Notes under the pieces: model-generated | Seen by the model: the letters and a program-made list of their open reading frames with translations, nothing else | What the model was told of the DNA's origin: nothing | The model's database searches: none | Program-made: the position numbers and the translations under genes | Origin: Vanilla planifolia | Taxonomy: Eukaryota; Streptophyta; Magnoliopsida; Asparagales; Orchidaceae | Length of the DNA stretch: 64,000 bases | Direction of reading: 5' to 3' | NCBI GenBank assembly: GCA_023846275.1 | Contig: CM043870.1 | Location: 7,067,527 to 7,131,526 of the forward strand | Part shown: one piece after another, positions 52,001-64,000 of the stretch | Numbering within the stretch: the first letter of the stretch is position 1 | Layout of the letters: each line of letters begins with the position of its first letter

Positions 52001-55000
52001 ATGTGTGAATTTGTTGAATGTATTCTATATATGGTCTCTACGGTTTGTAGACACCAATGATGTCTTCAATAAATGAAATTCTCTGTATACTTTATTGGAT
52101 GCTACCAAATGTGATGTAAATTGTCTCTACATTGTAGGGAGGATGACATCTTTTGAAGAGGTTTGGGATTGTCTTATTTTTCTTTTTAATATTGTGTGAA
52201 AATTCTTGTGCCTCTTTTTAGCTTGATGTGCATCCTATAAATCTGCTTGAATAATTTATCAAAAAATCTTCCATTTTCCTCTTAGATTTGAGGTGTTAAG
52301 TCGTAATTAAAAATGCCTAAAATATAGTTGAATTCCATCTTTGATTAATTTTTTTAAAAATTTTGGTATTGCTAGCAATTATGGTATAAGTGACCAATGC
52401 AAAATAGTTTAAACATCCCCAGAACATCAATTAAAAGAGAGCCTGGTACATCGGAATTATACTTCGCTTGATAAGCTGTAGAAGTGTTTAGCAAATTGAA
52501 TTCTGAAACTAGCTTAGATTCAACCTGAACTTTGATATATTGTTCCCCTCTGGCGGATTTCCCTTTGATTCTGTTAAAATGCTAAGGATATTCCCTCCTG
52601 CATCTCTTTTTTTTTTATTTTTTTGAATATGGAGGATTGCCGATTTTGGTCTGCTTAACTTTCCAAAAGCTGTTAAATTCAAACTTTGAAAACTTGTTAA
52701 TACCAATTTTCTGATAGAATCCTAGATCATTTTTGTATTTGATTAGAAATACTAACCTTCACATTGATATTTATCCCCTTTGGCTAAATTTCTTTTTGGT
52801 CTCATTTGTTTTGCTGAATATTCCCTCCTTATTGTATTAAATATATCATATTTTATGGATTTGTTGATGATGTACCTCTTCCTACCCATCTAAAACCGCA
52901 TAGAACATATTGTCAAATTCATTATTAGACAAATATTTAATGTTGTGGAAATTCACTCGTGCCTATTAGTGGATGCAACAATGATGCTAGTCAAGTATTG
53001 ATATTGGAAGATCAGATAATCATTTGGGATTTTGCTTTTGGAATTTTGTGTTGCATAACAGAATATGTATTTGAGGATATGAAGGGGTGTATGAGGATAT
53101 AAAGTGATGTATGTTAGGATGCAATTAAGCTCTATTTGTTTTGATTTTTGTGGGTGGAATGCATTGTGCTTGAAACATATGTTATAATATATTAGCTTTT
53201 GATAATTTATAATTGGAACTTGATGTTAGAAATAAAATAGATGTATAAAGAGAAATTCATTATTTAGCTTTTGGAGAGAAGATACATGATAATTGTATTG
53301 ATTGGGGATTAGTTTAATGTTTTTTTTTTTATTATTTTTGTAAATTGGGTGATGGTTTCACATTGCATCCATCACTTGCGATTGGAGCACAAACCCAAAG
53401 GGGTTATTTCCAAATGTGATTTTCTTGGGTTTGTCCATATAGGAAAAATCTCAAAAATAAGTAAGGTCTCAGTGAAGTTAAATACCTCTAATTAAAAAAG
53501 AGACATTTCTTGGTGGTAGCAAGTTACAGGAGCATGCTATGGAGACTTGACAGATTTTTGAATGCATATTGCTAGTCTATTAAAGGTTAGCCATTAGCTT
53601 AATCTAGCTACCAAATTGTGCTATGCTCTCCAATCATTATGAGGTGAATGAATGGTATACTTTTATTGTACTTGTCAATGTGTTTATGTATACACGTATG
53701 ACCATGCATACACACCTCCACATGAACACACATTCATATGCACACACAAATACATTAATAAACACACACCCACGCATGCATGCTCACCCACACTCACCAA
53801 CCCATGCACACACCTACACACACACATTCATATGCATACATATATACCTTAGTTCATTCTTATAGTATTATATTTGCTTCCTGGTTACTTCTAACAAATT
53901 TCCAAGCATTTAATCCTATTATCCTTTAGCATGATTTTACCAATCATTGATTTTCCAGTTATTTAGGATTCCAAACCAATGACATTTTCTGATTGGAGAA
54001 CTAGTTGAACTATACTATCTATAATTCAATTTAAGATAACTGTCATGTATTTCCAGTCCTCTAATCCCATTACCCTTTAACATGTTTTCACCAATTTTCA
54101 ATCATTCAATTATCTTGGATTCCAAACCAAATATTTTTCCTGATTAGACAATTGGTTGGTTTATGTTATTAAAATCCAATTTATGTGATAGTGTTCCTTA
54201 TTCCAGATATATCACGTATATGGGGACCTTTAAGAGAGATGCTTAACAAGATTAGGAAGCGTAGGATATAAAATGACAACAAAACAATATTTTGGATGAG
54301 ATTTGGAGTTGTCACGCTTAGGATGCGGATTTCTTGTCTATTCCTTGGCATGTACATTCCTTGCTTCAAGAAGATTTTACATGAATACATCATTGTTTGC
54401 TTCTCATGTTGTTCTACACATGAGCTTTTCCTGACTAGGTTACAAATTTCTAAACATATGACTTCCGGTTTGCTGAGTATCCTGTCAATTGAAAATTTGT
54501 TCTAGAGGTGAAAACCCAAATTTCTGATACTTTTACTTTTAAAAGAAGCTACTGTGAGACTATATTAATCTCAGGGGTTATTTGCTGCTTTGCTCCACCA
54601 TGTGGTTCTTTGTTCATCCATTCATTATCCTCAATTGATAGAGTTCATTTAAGTGGCATTTATGTTCACCTTTTGTGTTTCAGGTTCGAAAACTCAGTAA
54701 GCACTGTAGAAGTTGTGACAAATGTGTCGATGGCTTTGATCATCATTGTCGGGTATTGTTATTCTTTTAGGACAAAGATGTTCTTGTCAAAGTTCTGCTA
54801 TAGTGTGTAGCTACTACCTTACCTTCTGTTTACTGCTGCTGCAGTGGCTAAACAACTGTGTGGGAAGGAAGAATTATATGTCCTTTATTTCTCTGATGGC
54901 CATAAGTGTTGTATGGGTACGTGTGAATCTCTTAATTCTAAATCCATCCTAGATTCTGCTGCATAGACTAAGAAATTGAGAATTAATCTTGTTATCTGTG

Positions 55001-58000
55001 AATATCCATGCAGCTTCTCATTGAGTTTGGGGTTGGTGTTGCCGTGCTAGTGCTTTGCTTTGTTGATAAGAAGAGCACTGAAAGAAGAATTGAGGATAAA
55101 CTTGGAAATGGTCTCTCTCGTGCTCCATTTGCTGCAGTTGTGGTATGTTTATTCAATTTTGAAAATCATCGTTGAATTTCTTTTTTATATAGATTGTAAA
55201 TCTTTGTCTAAAGTCCAATTGCAAGTAAACTATCTACATTACCCTGAACTTATGGATCAAATGATACTGGGAAATCATGTAGTATACAAGATGATGATGG
55301 GGCATATATCTAAAAAAAAAGGGTCATGTTTGTGGTTGGTCACAATAGCTGAAAAGTATGTGTATACGTTTATCCATAACTATATACATCATTGTTGTTA
55401 ACTATAATAAATATCTATCAAATGTTTTTCAATAAAAGCTACAAGTAATACAAATAGTTGAATAGATTGTTGGTAGCTCATAAATCTAAACCACCGCATT
55501 GTGCTTAAGAAAACTACTATTCAAGTCTATTATGTAGATAAATTCATTAAAAAAATACTTGATATAGCCAATTACTAGATAATTTATTTGTTTGGAATGC
55601 ACCATATTGCATATCTGATACAATCATTGTTTATTCTGGTCAATGCCCAAAAATTATTTTGATTCAACTGATGGGTGATACGGGGGTGTGTTACGTAGCC
55701 TTGAATGCACCACATCTAAATAATGTTGGTTTACCACTCAATTTTTGTAAACATTTTTAGGCTTCCACATATTAGATTTTTTTTTAAAATGTTTGTTTAG
55801 TATGATCCAACAAATGTGGTACTAATACCTGGTTATGTCTGGTGAAGTTTAAACAACTACATATCATTATGTCTGTAGTACTAAAAGGCTATGTCTGATG
55901 TTGGTCACAGCAACTGAAACTTGTATATGTATATATATATATCTATGACTACATCTTATTATTGATAACTATACTAAATATGTATCAATCTTTTTTAGTA
56001 AATCTACAAATTAAACAATTAGGAGAGTTGATTAATGGTAGCCCAATATCCTAAACAACTGTTTTTGCTTAATAAGACTGTTATTCAAGTTTATTAACTA
56101 GATAAATGAAGATAGTTAAACTACAACTTAGATACAAACAATAACTAGCATATCTATTTTATTTTTTGAAATGCAACTGTATGGCATGCCTGATACAGTC
56201 TTAGTGTATGTTGGTTAATGAAGAAAAACTATTTTGATTCAGTTGATGTGTGATATGGAGGTTTGCTTATACTTGAATGCACCTAATCGAAATAATGTTG
56301 GCTTACCACGCAATTTTTTATCCACTGTTAAGCTTTCACTAATTAGATTTTCTTTAAAATTTCTGGAGTATAATACAACGGTTGTGGTAGTAATGGTTGG
56401 TTATGATTGGAAGAGTTTATACAATTGCATTTCATTATGTTGGAGTATTAATAGGTTATGTTTGAGGTTGGCGCAACAACTGAAAATTGTATATCTTAAG
56501 TCTATAGCTGCATATATCATTATTGATAACTACGTTAAACATCTAACAAATATTTTTCATTGAAAGCTACTAATAGGTGAATATATTGATGGCAGCTCTT
56601 AAATCTAAGCCATCTTTTTATACTGAATAAGACTACTCTTAAAGTTTACTAACTAGATAAATGTTGGTAGTTTATACAATCAATTGTTAGCATATTTATT
56701 TCATTTCAGTTCGTGATCAATTGTTTTTCAAGAATTTTTTTTGGAATGCAATGCATGTCATGCATGATATAAGCATTGTATGTCTTGGTAAATGATGTTG
56801 TTTTACCACTGAATTTATGTATCCATTATTAAAATTCCACTCATTTAACTTTTTCAAGATTTCTGGAGTATAATCTAAAATTGCAGTGCTAATAGCTGGT
56901 TATGTCCCAAAATTAATACATTGAGTTCAACAAACATTAAACCAAACCATGGAAATTCTCATGTTGTGTTTCTGATTACAATTTTTTTTTCAAATAACCT
57001 ACAATTGTGTAAATCAATATATAATTGAAAAAAGCTTTTTGAAGAAATATGGTCAATGTAAAATGATAACAATGGAAATAGATTCATCAAAATCATTTTT
57101 GCTTGAAATTGAGCAGAAACTTGCGTCTACCATATGTCAATATGTCCTGCTAAATTTTTAAGGAGCTAGCAGCAAATGAGGACTATAAAGCTGAGCCTAA
57201 ATAACTTGATAAGAAAATTAATGATGCTATGATTATGTGAATATTGTTTGTATTTAGTAGGCATTTCGTGCCACTCATTAGCACTCTTCAATTTACTTGA
57301 TTCAGCATCTCAAGTATTTTTTAATGGAAAAACATCTGTCATGACCCTTGTTTAACGGTATGGAAATTCTTACAAGTCCCTTACCCTATCGTTTGTATTC
57401 TACCTTTTTTAAATAGGTATCCTTTATGACCATCATATTTGAAAATTTTAAGCTTGATAGGCAGTGAGCTTGCAAATTTTCTTTTGATCATAAGATTTGT
57501 TTTTCCTTGCAAAGCAGTCGTTTATATCTGTTGGTATGTTGATGTTGATCTTTCACTGCAGGCAGTTTGTACTGCAGTTGCATTGTTGGCTTGTGTGCCA
57601 TTGGGAGAACTGTTCTTTTTTCACATTATACTTATAAAGAAGGTCAGGACGCAAGAAATGAATATTTTTCTTTACGTGAGCTGTTAATGATATGGTAGTC
57701 TCAAGTCTTCACACAATGCAGGGGATTACAACCTATGAGTATGTTGTGGCAATGAGAGCCATGAGTGAAGCACCTCCAGCATCTGTGGATGAGGAAGGTC
57801 AGAATGCTTTGTATTCTCCAACAAATTCAGCTACAACTGGTGTAAGTGGTGGAAGTTCTCTGGGACTGCAATATAAAGGTGTGTGGTGCACCCCGCCAAG
57901 GGTTTTTGTTGATCAACAGGTGTGTAGACTTTTCTAACCTTGCCTTAGTTTCTCATGCATGGTACTTTGACATAGATTGCTAGTTCAAATTAGAAGGTTT

Positions 58001-61000
58001 TATTATGCAAATAAGAATCATGTGCGACTATCATTAAGATGTGGTAGATTTCATTTTGTGGAATACAAGTTTAGTTAGGATGGGAATACAAATGCCATGA
58101 AGTTTATAATTTTGAATTATAAAAATAATGAAGAATGACTAATTTTGTTATTGTAGGTTTATATTTTAGGATGATTGTGAAATTTATAGGGGAATTAATA
58201 ATAGTAGACGGTCAATGAAACGAAAAATTGCCTTTGATGTTGTATGTTTGAAAATTTTTCTTATATTTAATTTTAAGCTTTATAAGATTGTAATGAGGCC
58301 AAAGAATTATAATGTATGACAGGTTGGCCAATGAAGTGTAAGATAGGAATGAAATGAGTCTTCTATTAGTGATGTTGAGATAGATGATTCGTTATATTTT
58401 AAAGGATATTATTAAAAATAAGTGTATTTAGAAAAATATTTTTGCTGCATTGATTAGGATAAATTTAGGAAGAATTGGCTTAGATGGTTTGGACATTTTT
58501 AGTTGATGTTATTTAGCATCTTTATAAGATGTAAACTTTTTCAAATTTTGTCTCAGGAGATGTAAGTGGTTTGGGTCTGTCAGTTGATGGCTACTTAATG
58601 TTATTGCTTGTAGATGTGATAATTTGAAATTTTATTCTAAGGGATTGAAACAAAAGACTTGACAAAAAAACTGTTAGAAAAGACTTCACACATTTTGATA
58701 GAAATAAAAAATTGTTGATTAATATAGTGCAATAATATTTGGGGATTCATATAACTTGTAATAGAATCAAGATATACAAATAATTTTGGACTTCATATTA
58801 GTAAAATATTATGAATGATTTTAAGAAAAGAAATGGGATTACATGTGCATTTGAAATGTAGTCCTATGCTCCAAAAGAAAATTGGTGGTGGGTACTTCAG
58901 CATTATTGTCTTTTCTCTAGAATAGTTGGGAATATTTTCTCAAAAAAAAGATAAAAGATTATTAGATAGGATTTTGCATGTTTGGATAGTATGGTAAAGT
59001 TCAACTTCTTATGCATAGAGTTCAATGATGTCAAAATATTTATGCAATTAACCCCACATGATAAGGTCAAGACTTGTTGCCGTTATTTTCTTCAATTTGA
59101 AGAAAAATTCTTAATAGTGTATGAGAAGGTTCAAACTCAAGAGCAGATAACCACTCTCATGATCTTTGCCAACTATTAGCTCTATTGTATTTATTGTATT
59201 TGTCATGATCTTTGATTTATTGTATTTCATATGGTTTTAGGGAAATATTTTGTGCTTTTTCTGTTTGTCTATGATGCATACATAGCTCTACATTATTCAA
59301 TGCAGATTATGCACATTTGAGGATTTGTTGATTTTATGTTCCCCTACATTAATTAGTTTTGTTCGGTTTAATGTAAGACTTAATGGGTATCAATTTCCAA
59401 GCACCTCAGTAACTGCATGAGTGTACGGCCTTGGATTGATGATAAAAGTTTGTTGTTTTAAGTTTCATTATTACTATATTTTTTTTCTTTTATGCATTTA
59501 AGCGATAATGGGAAGAGTTGATGTTTTTCCTTCCAAAACGGCCAGGTTCCTCAATTTCCATGTCTCCTAACATATAATATACATGGAACTAGTTTGATAA
59601 GCTTGCCTTGCACAGTTGAGGAAGCATCATAATTCCACCAGTGACGTAAAGTGTGTTTGATGTTTGGACCTTATTGAATATATACGAGTTTGAAAAAGTA
59701 ACTCCAAACTTTACAAGCTCAAACAAAGGTATAATCCAACATATCAACTGTCTGATAATAAGGACATTTGAGGGTAGTTGATAGCCAAATCTGTATAGAA
59801 TATCTAGGAAAGGAAGAAGTCTTTGAAAAATCTCCTAAGTAAAATAGAAATCTTTAGGGGTAGATAAAAGTCCCATGTCCTATTACAAGAGTTCAAAATA
59901 ATTACCTTCTTTCTAATCAAGTTCTAGGTAAAGTTGGTAGAGAATAGTTTTAAAAAAGAGTCCAATAATTGCATTATTTAAGATCCCGTGCTATTTGTGT
60001 GTTATTCCATCTTATGCATGACTCAAAGTATTCATTTCCTTATACCTGAGATACTCCATTTTTAGTTTGAAATGTATGTACCTTGCTTGAATTGAGACTA
60101 TAAAGAATTATCATTCTTCAGTTTCCAACAGAGTTTGTAGCTGAATGCCTTGTGGATATCTTCTAGTCCTTTTAGTCTAAGGCAGTCTTCTTCAGGAGGG
60201 TAACAAACCTTGTTCCAACTTGTTTATCTTTGTTTGTGTCTCGAATCAGTGTCTCCCCTTAGAAAACCATTTAATAAGCATTCCAATTTCACAAAAAAAT
60301 TGCTTGTGAGATTTCAATAAGTGTGTGCATAAGCATTCCAATCTCCAATTTTTTTAAGTAGTTTATGTTTCTAGCCTGCCATTATGTTAATAATCTTTTC
60401 TAAAAGTGGTTGAAATTATATGCATTGCTTTTATTGTCATCACATGGATTGAGCAGCACATATTCATCACAAAATCATTCGTGTCTGATTTTATAAGCCA
60501 TGAGTGATTATTTGGAACAAAAGACATAGTTTTGTATTTTTTAGTGCATTTGGGTAACTCATTCTTTGTACATTGATGTAAAAGATTTGATGTTTAGAAT
60601 TAATTTTATTGCTGTCACTATGAATAAGTAATGTAATGTATATTCATAACAAAATCATGCCTTTGAGCTATACACAATTATTTTGAAATAAAAAAAATTA
60701 AGATTAGATATTAAACTTTTATCGTCTTCCCTTGTGATTTTAAATTTTTGGCCTTTGAAACAGCTAAATTTTGTGACCTAAACATCACAGCATTGCAGCA
60801 AAGCCCGTTGGTTTGGATAGCAATTGAATTCCTTATTGCCATTTCCAAGCTTCTTTAATGGTTTCAATCTAAAAAGTTGTAAATCACATGTTAGGTCTAT
60901 TTCCTGTTCTATTCCTGAGATCAAAACCTAAAACATACATATAATACTTAAACAAAATAGAAAATAAGGACACGGGAAGGGTAAAACCTCGTTGTATGAA

Positions 61001-62170
61001 GTCCCTTTACAAATGGTAACTATGATTGGAGAAGAAGCCATAGTAAGCGGGATCTACTGGTTGAATCTTTGGATATCATTGCTTTTTATCAAAGCATAAA
61101 ACCCTAAATAAGCTGGAAAGTATGCCCACTTCTGTTCAATCAATAACTTTTTTAAAGACTGTTGGGTACATGGTTTGCTTTGGTAGCATTCTACTTGAAT
61201 AATTCCTGGTATTTTGCCTACACAGGATGAGGTCGTCCCACATCTAGAACCAGGAATGGTACCTTCTACAGTTGATCCTGATTCAGCAACGTACGTTGAA
61301 AAATCAAACAAATCCAAGAAACCTGTCAAGATTAGTGCTTGGAAGCTTGCGAAGCTTGATTCAAATGAAGCAATGAAAGCGGCTGCAAGAGCCCGGGCAT
61401 CTTCCTCTGTTCTAAGACCCATAGAAGGCCGGCGAAACACCGACACCGATAGCAGCAATGTCAGTGTGCGAAGCAGCTTGAGCATAGATTACGGCGTGAA
61501 TAAAGAACCCAAAACCGACCTCAGACTCTCTCCTCTAAGCAACTCTTACCCACAAAGCATCACAAGCAAGGAAGACTACGAGGTGGGTACACAGTCGGCA
61601 AGCAGCTTCAGCAGCCCACAGCACATCCGTGAACCTCCTGCCGTTAGTCCCTTACCGTTGCAGCAGCCGAATCATGGAAGGATCAACATCCCCAGAGGAT
61701 TAGCCAATGTCCCAAATACACAGCTAAGTAATCCCTTATTCCAATCTGCCAACACACTCAGGGAGAACAGGAGGAGTTCGGTTGTGTGGGATCAAGAAGC
61801 TGGAAGATATGTATCAGTTCCGTCATCCACGAGGGCCGAGAATACCCAAGGTACAGCTCGAGGTAGGGCTTCCACCACTACCTTGACGGTCCCCCCCTTG
61901 GCTGAAGTCGGAGGTTATGGTAGGAGAGCCAGTGTTTCTAACCATTCGTCCTCATCGTCGACCGCTCCGTCGCAGCAACCGGAGAGATTGATGTACACGG
62001 GACAGTCGATATTTTTTGGTGGTCCTCTTCTTGCCAACGCTGCCAGAGATGATGGAACACAGAGACAGACGAATGTTCCTCGAGACAGACAAGGTGAAAG
62101 GGGAAGAGTAGATCAGCTTCCAGTGTTTAATCCCGGATCCAATGAGAAGAATCAATCTACCATGAAATAG
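49028..62170 (+). CDS. PAT22: DHHC protein S-acyltransferase, PAT21/22-like
   Basis: Nine coding exons join in frame to 686 residues: 49028-49072, 49859-49972, 50068-50475, 54684-54752, 54845-54916, 55014-55142, 57562-57642, 57722-57919 and 61226-62170. Every junction falls between codons. The enzyme transfers palmitate to cysteines of membrane-associated proteins. The zinc and catalytic domain is complete: C183-x2-C186-x9-HC-x2-C-x2-C-x4-DHHC (208-211)-x5-C-x4-N-x3-F. Four membrane spans are visible (about 16-38, 44-62, 233-253 and 277-303). The TTxE motif is TTYE at 309-312. A linker of about 115 residues separates span 2 from the zinc domain. The 314-residue last exon encodes a Ser/Arg-rich cytosolic tail. 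The start [15 protein letters not shown] and this layout match plant PAT21/PAT22; the number in the symbol is tentative. Confidence 0.95.
50476..54683 (+). other. S-acyltransferase intron 3, 4.2 kb
   Basis: Bounded by GTATTG and TTTCAG. It splits the Cys-rich domain after CTLCHAE. It contains a CA-rich microsatellite (53.69-53.83 kb). At 51.66-51.80 kb, words such as CATACCATATGAAGC and ATCATATGGTATGAT recall the LTR-like family elsewhere in the window. No nested gene was found. Confidence 0.75.
53692..53832. repeat. CA-rich imperfect microsatellite
   Basis: CACA, CACACC and CATGCACA words are repeated over about 140 bases. The His/Thr-rich frames that cross it are artefacts. Confidence 0.88.
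55200..56930. repeat. 566-bp tandem repeat within S-acyltransferase intron 6
   Basis: GTTGG(T/C)(C/G)AC-like anchors, each followed by (A/C)AACTGAAA-like sequence, occur at 55334, 55900 and 56467, with spacings of 566 and 567 bases. Between them, ordered blocks recur: TATTGATAACTA, TTCAAGT-TATTAACTAGATAAAT, GGAATGCA with CATGCCTGATACA, AATAATGTTGG-TTACCAC, and TTTCTGGAGTATAAT. A shortened last unit ends near 56930. Copies differ at many positions. Confidence 0.85.
57920..61225 (+). other. S-acyltransferase intron 8, 3.3 kb
   Basis: Bounded by GTGTGT and ACACAG, just before the long last exon. It is A+T-rich, with no recognised element, RNA gene or coding frame. A frame on the opposite strand at 61054-61485 overlaps the start of exon 9 and is its shadow. 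Confidence 0.75.
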
Positions 62171-64000
62171 ACCTTGTGTTTAGTTCTCATGAGCAGAAGA
62201 AACCTCTGGCCTGATTCTTGAATTGGAAAGCAGCTTGTTTGGGGGGGTCTGAGATCCAATCCTGGCAGTAATTCTATCAGGAAATCAACAATAGGCTAAA
62301 CTCCATTGATGACCTCCCTGTTTGGTTTTGAAGCATTCATTTGAATTTTGTGGGCTGAAACCTGATTTCTTGAAAGAATTCATGCTCATGTAGTTACCCT
62401 TAGGAACAGAGTCTAAATCCACTCACTCACTTGGTACTCAGAACCAGTTGCATCTACTGGAAACAGACCTTTTTTTTTTTGTAGTAGATTCAAAGACTTG
62501 ACCCTTGATCACATTTGATGCTTACTTTCTATCATATTTCACATTTGATGCTTACTAATAACCTAACTTGGTCTAGATTCTTAAATGAAATTTGATGCTT
62601 GATATGGGCGATGTTTTCACACATTGGATCTATGTGAACCAAATTTCAAAGTCAAATCTAAATGAAATTCTAGTGTGAGTCAAATTTATGCTCAATCTAT
62701 CTAGATCTTAACTTTAATCAAATTCTCATACTTAATATTATCTTTGTTATGCCAAAATTTTAAACCAAAATTTATCTTGTATTATGCAAATTCACAAACC
62801 AAGTTCAAATTTCAACCTAGGCCTATTTTTCAAAGCAAATGCTATCATTTTGTAAACTAAATTCTCATGCCAAATCCTTAATTCTCAATTTGGTCTAAAT
62901 ATTAAAATTATATCTTTAATTCTCATAAATGATAAAAAGTTTCACTACATCTAGTTTAATCAAGCCAAGACATAAGGTTTAAAACATGCTATGAATGAAA
63001 TAATTTTTACAATTTTTTAAATGTGTACGAGAATATCATCTACTATCAAAATTGTTAATAAACTAATAAAATAACCCATTTATGTAGATTTTTAACATCT
63101 GATTATGGTATATAATAGTAGATTTTTTATTTATGTTTGAATGTGAACTTTATAAATCCTCTGAAATCTTGTCTTTGGGATGCTTCTTTTTTTACTCTAT
63201 GGACTTTCAAAGTTTTAGTTATTGAATCATCTATTCACACCAAACTTGTTGTGCCCAATATGTATGTTATGCCAAACATTGCCTTCTTCTTGTATTTGTT
63301 ATTATTTAAGACCCAATTTTGAAGTTTATCCCATAATTGATGCTATAGCTCACTTAATCTTTTTTAAATTAGGTGCAAGAGCCATTAGAGAGGGATTTTG
63401 ATGCAAAAAGCATATAAAAAATGGTATAGGACAACTTTTTCCATTAAGATTTTAATACTATTCATTATTTTAAAAAATTATTATTATCTTTGATGTAAAA
63501 TAAGTTAGAATATTATTATTAGAGATACTCAATAGACTAGTAGAAAATATTAAAATATATTATATACTAATCAAAGTTAGGTGACATGTATGATATTTTA
63601 GAATTATTAAAAGATTAGTCTCCAAAATTATAGTGTGGATCATTAAGTAAAATAAGTTGCAATACATTAATCATTAAGCATAAAAGTTTATTAAACAATT
63701 TTATCATATTTAATTTCACATAAAAAATAAAAATATTAAGATAAACTCTATATAGAGTACTTTAAATAATAAAAGAGTAATTCTAATTTTAAATTACTAC
63801 CTAAAAAATAAAAATTATAGAACAAATGTATCTTTTTTATGATGATTGATTGTAGTTTTTTTGGAGTTGGCACATGGAGCACCAAAGATGAAAGAAGATG
63901 ATGAGGTGAAGGTTTGATTAATGAGAAAGCTTAGCTAAAAGGATAATAAGATAATAAGCTAAGATTTGGAGTCTCGTTAAGGAGGGTGACTATTTGGTGG
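62171..64000. other. 3' flank and intergenic DNA
   Basis: The first few hundred bases are the probable 3' untranslated region of the S-acyltransferase. The remainder is A+T-rich without a gene and ends in the dispersed repeat listed next. Confidence 0.6.
63512..64000 (-). repeat. dispersed repeat, copy B, cut by the window end
   Basis: It corresponds base block by base block with 25185-25670 in the same orientation (489 against 486 bases). It is probably a longer element that continues beyond the window. The strand follows the TATA box seen next to copy A. Confidence 0.75.

Noticed and set aside
53623..53865. His/Thr-rich open frames in two registers
   Set aside because: They are produced by a CA-rich microsatellite inside an S-acyltransferase intron.
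61054..61485. A 143-codon frame on the minus strand
   Set aside because: It overlaps the start of the well-supported last S-acyltransferase exon on the other strand and has no family features.

Overview
The window is plant nuclear DNA. It is very A+T-rich, has GT-AG introns and long intergenic stretches of decayed Ty3/gypsy-type retroelements, and contains no rRNA, tRNA, operon or CRISPR-like structure. The coding exons of the VQ gene and two of the defensins are strikingly GC-rich against this background. That contrast suggests a monocot, possibly of the banana/ginger order, but the placement is an inference.

Left arm (about 3.3-20.6 kb, all genes on the minus strand): an intact single-exon VQ-motif gene of the VQ22/JAV1-like kind (3336-3830), and four plant defensin (gamma-thionin) genes at 4478-4822, 13030-13600, 18233-18901 and 20254-20545. 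Each defensin is a signal-peptide exon, a phase-1 intron and an eight-cysteine exon. A broken second VQ copy lies at 7390-7676. It sits in a partial duplication of the first VQ/defensin segment from which the defensin is absent. Defensins 1-3 share a TATA/ACATGCA core promoter. Defensins 2 and 3 are also alike further upstream, so they look like tandem duplicates. Defensin 4 has a different signal peptide and mature-peptide type.

Middle (about 20.6-39.7 kb): retroelement territory. One Ty3/gypsy remnant (27.2-29.5 kb) keeps gag, protease, the start of RT and the end of integrase, with everything between deleted. A second (34.1-36.9 kb) has a plausible LTR end and primer-binding site, gag, a zinc knuckle, protease, RT and the start of RNase H, with a mutated catalytic motif. 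Many stops look like C-to-T (or G-to-A) decay. Several satellite-like tandem arrays and a dispersed repeat pair (25.2 kb and 63.5 kb) lie around them.

Right arm (about 39.8-62.2 kb, plus strand): two complete housekeeping genes. BET3 (TRAPP complex subunit 3; 5 coding exons, 186 aa) has a 4.8 kb intron. A DHHC protein S-acyltransferase of the PAT21/22 type (9 coding exons, 686 aa) has large introns, one of which carries a 566-bp tandem repeat. Both act in the endomembrane system. The BET3 protein keeps the cysteine that is S-acylated in its mammalian counterpart.

I found no wholly new biological system. The most interesting parts are the defensin/VQ cluster and its duplication history, the RT-integrase deletion junction, and the intronic 566-bp tandem array.
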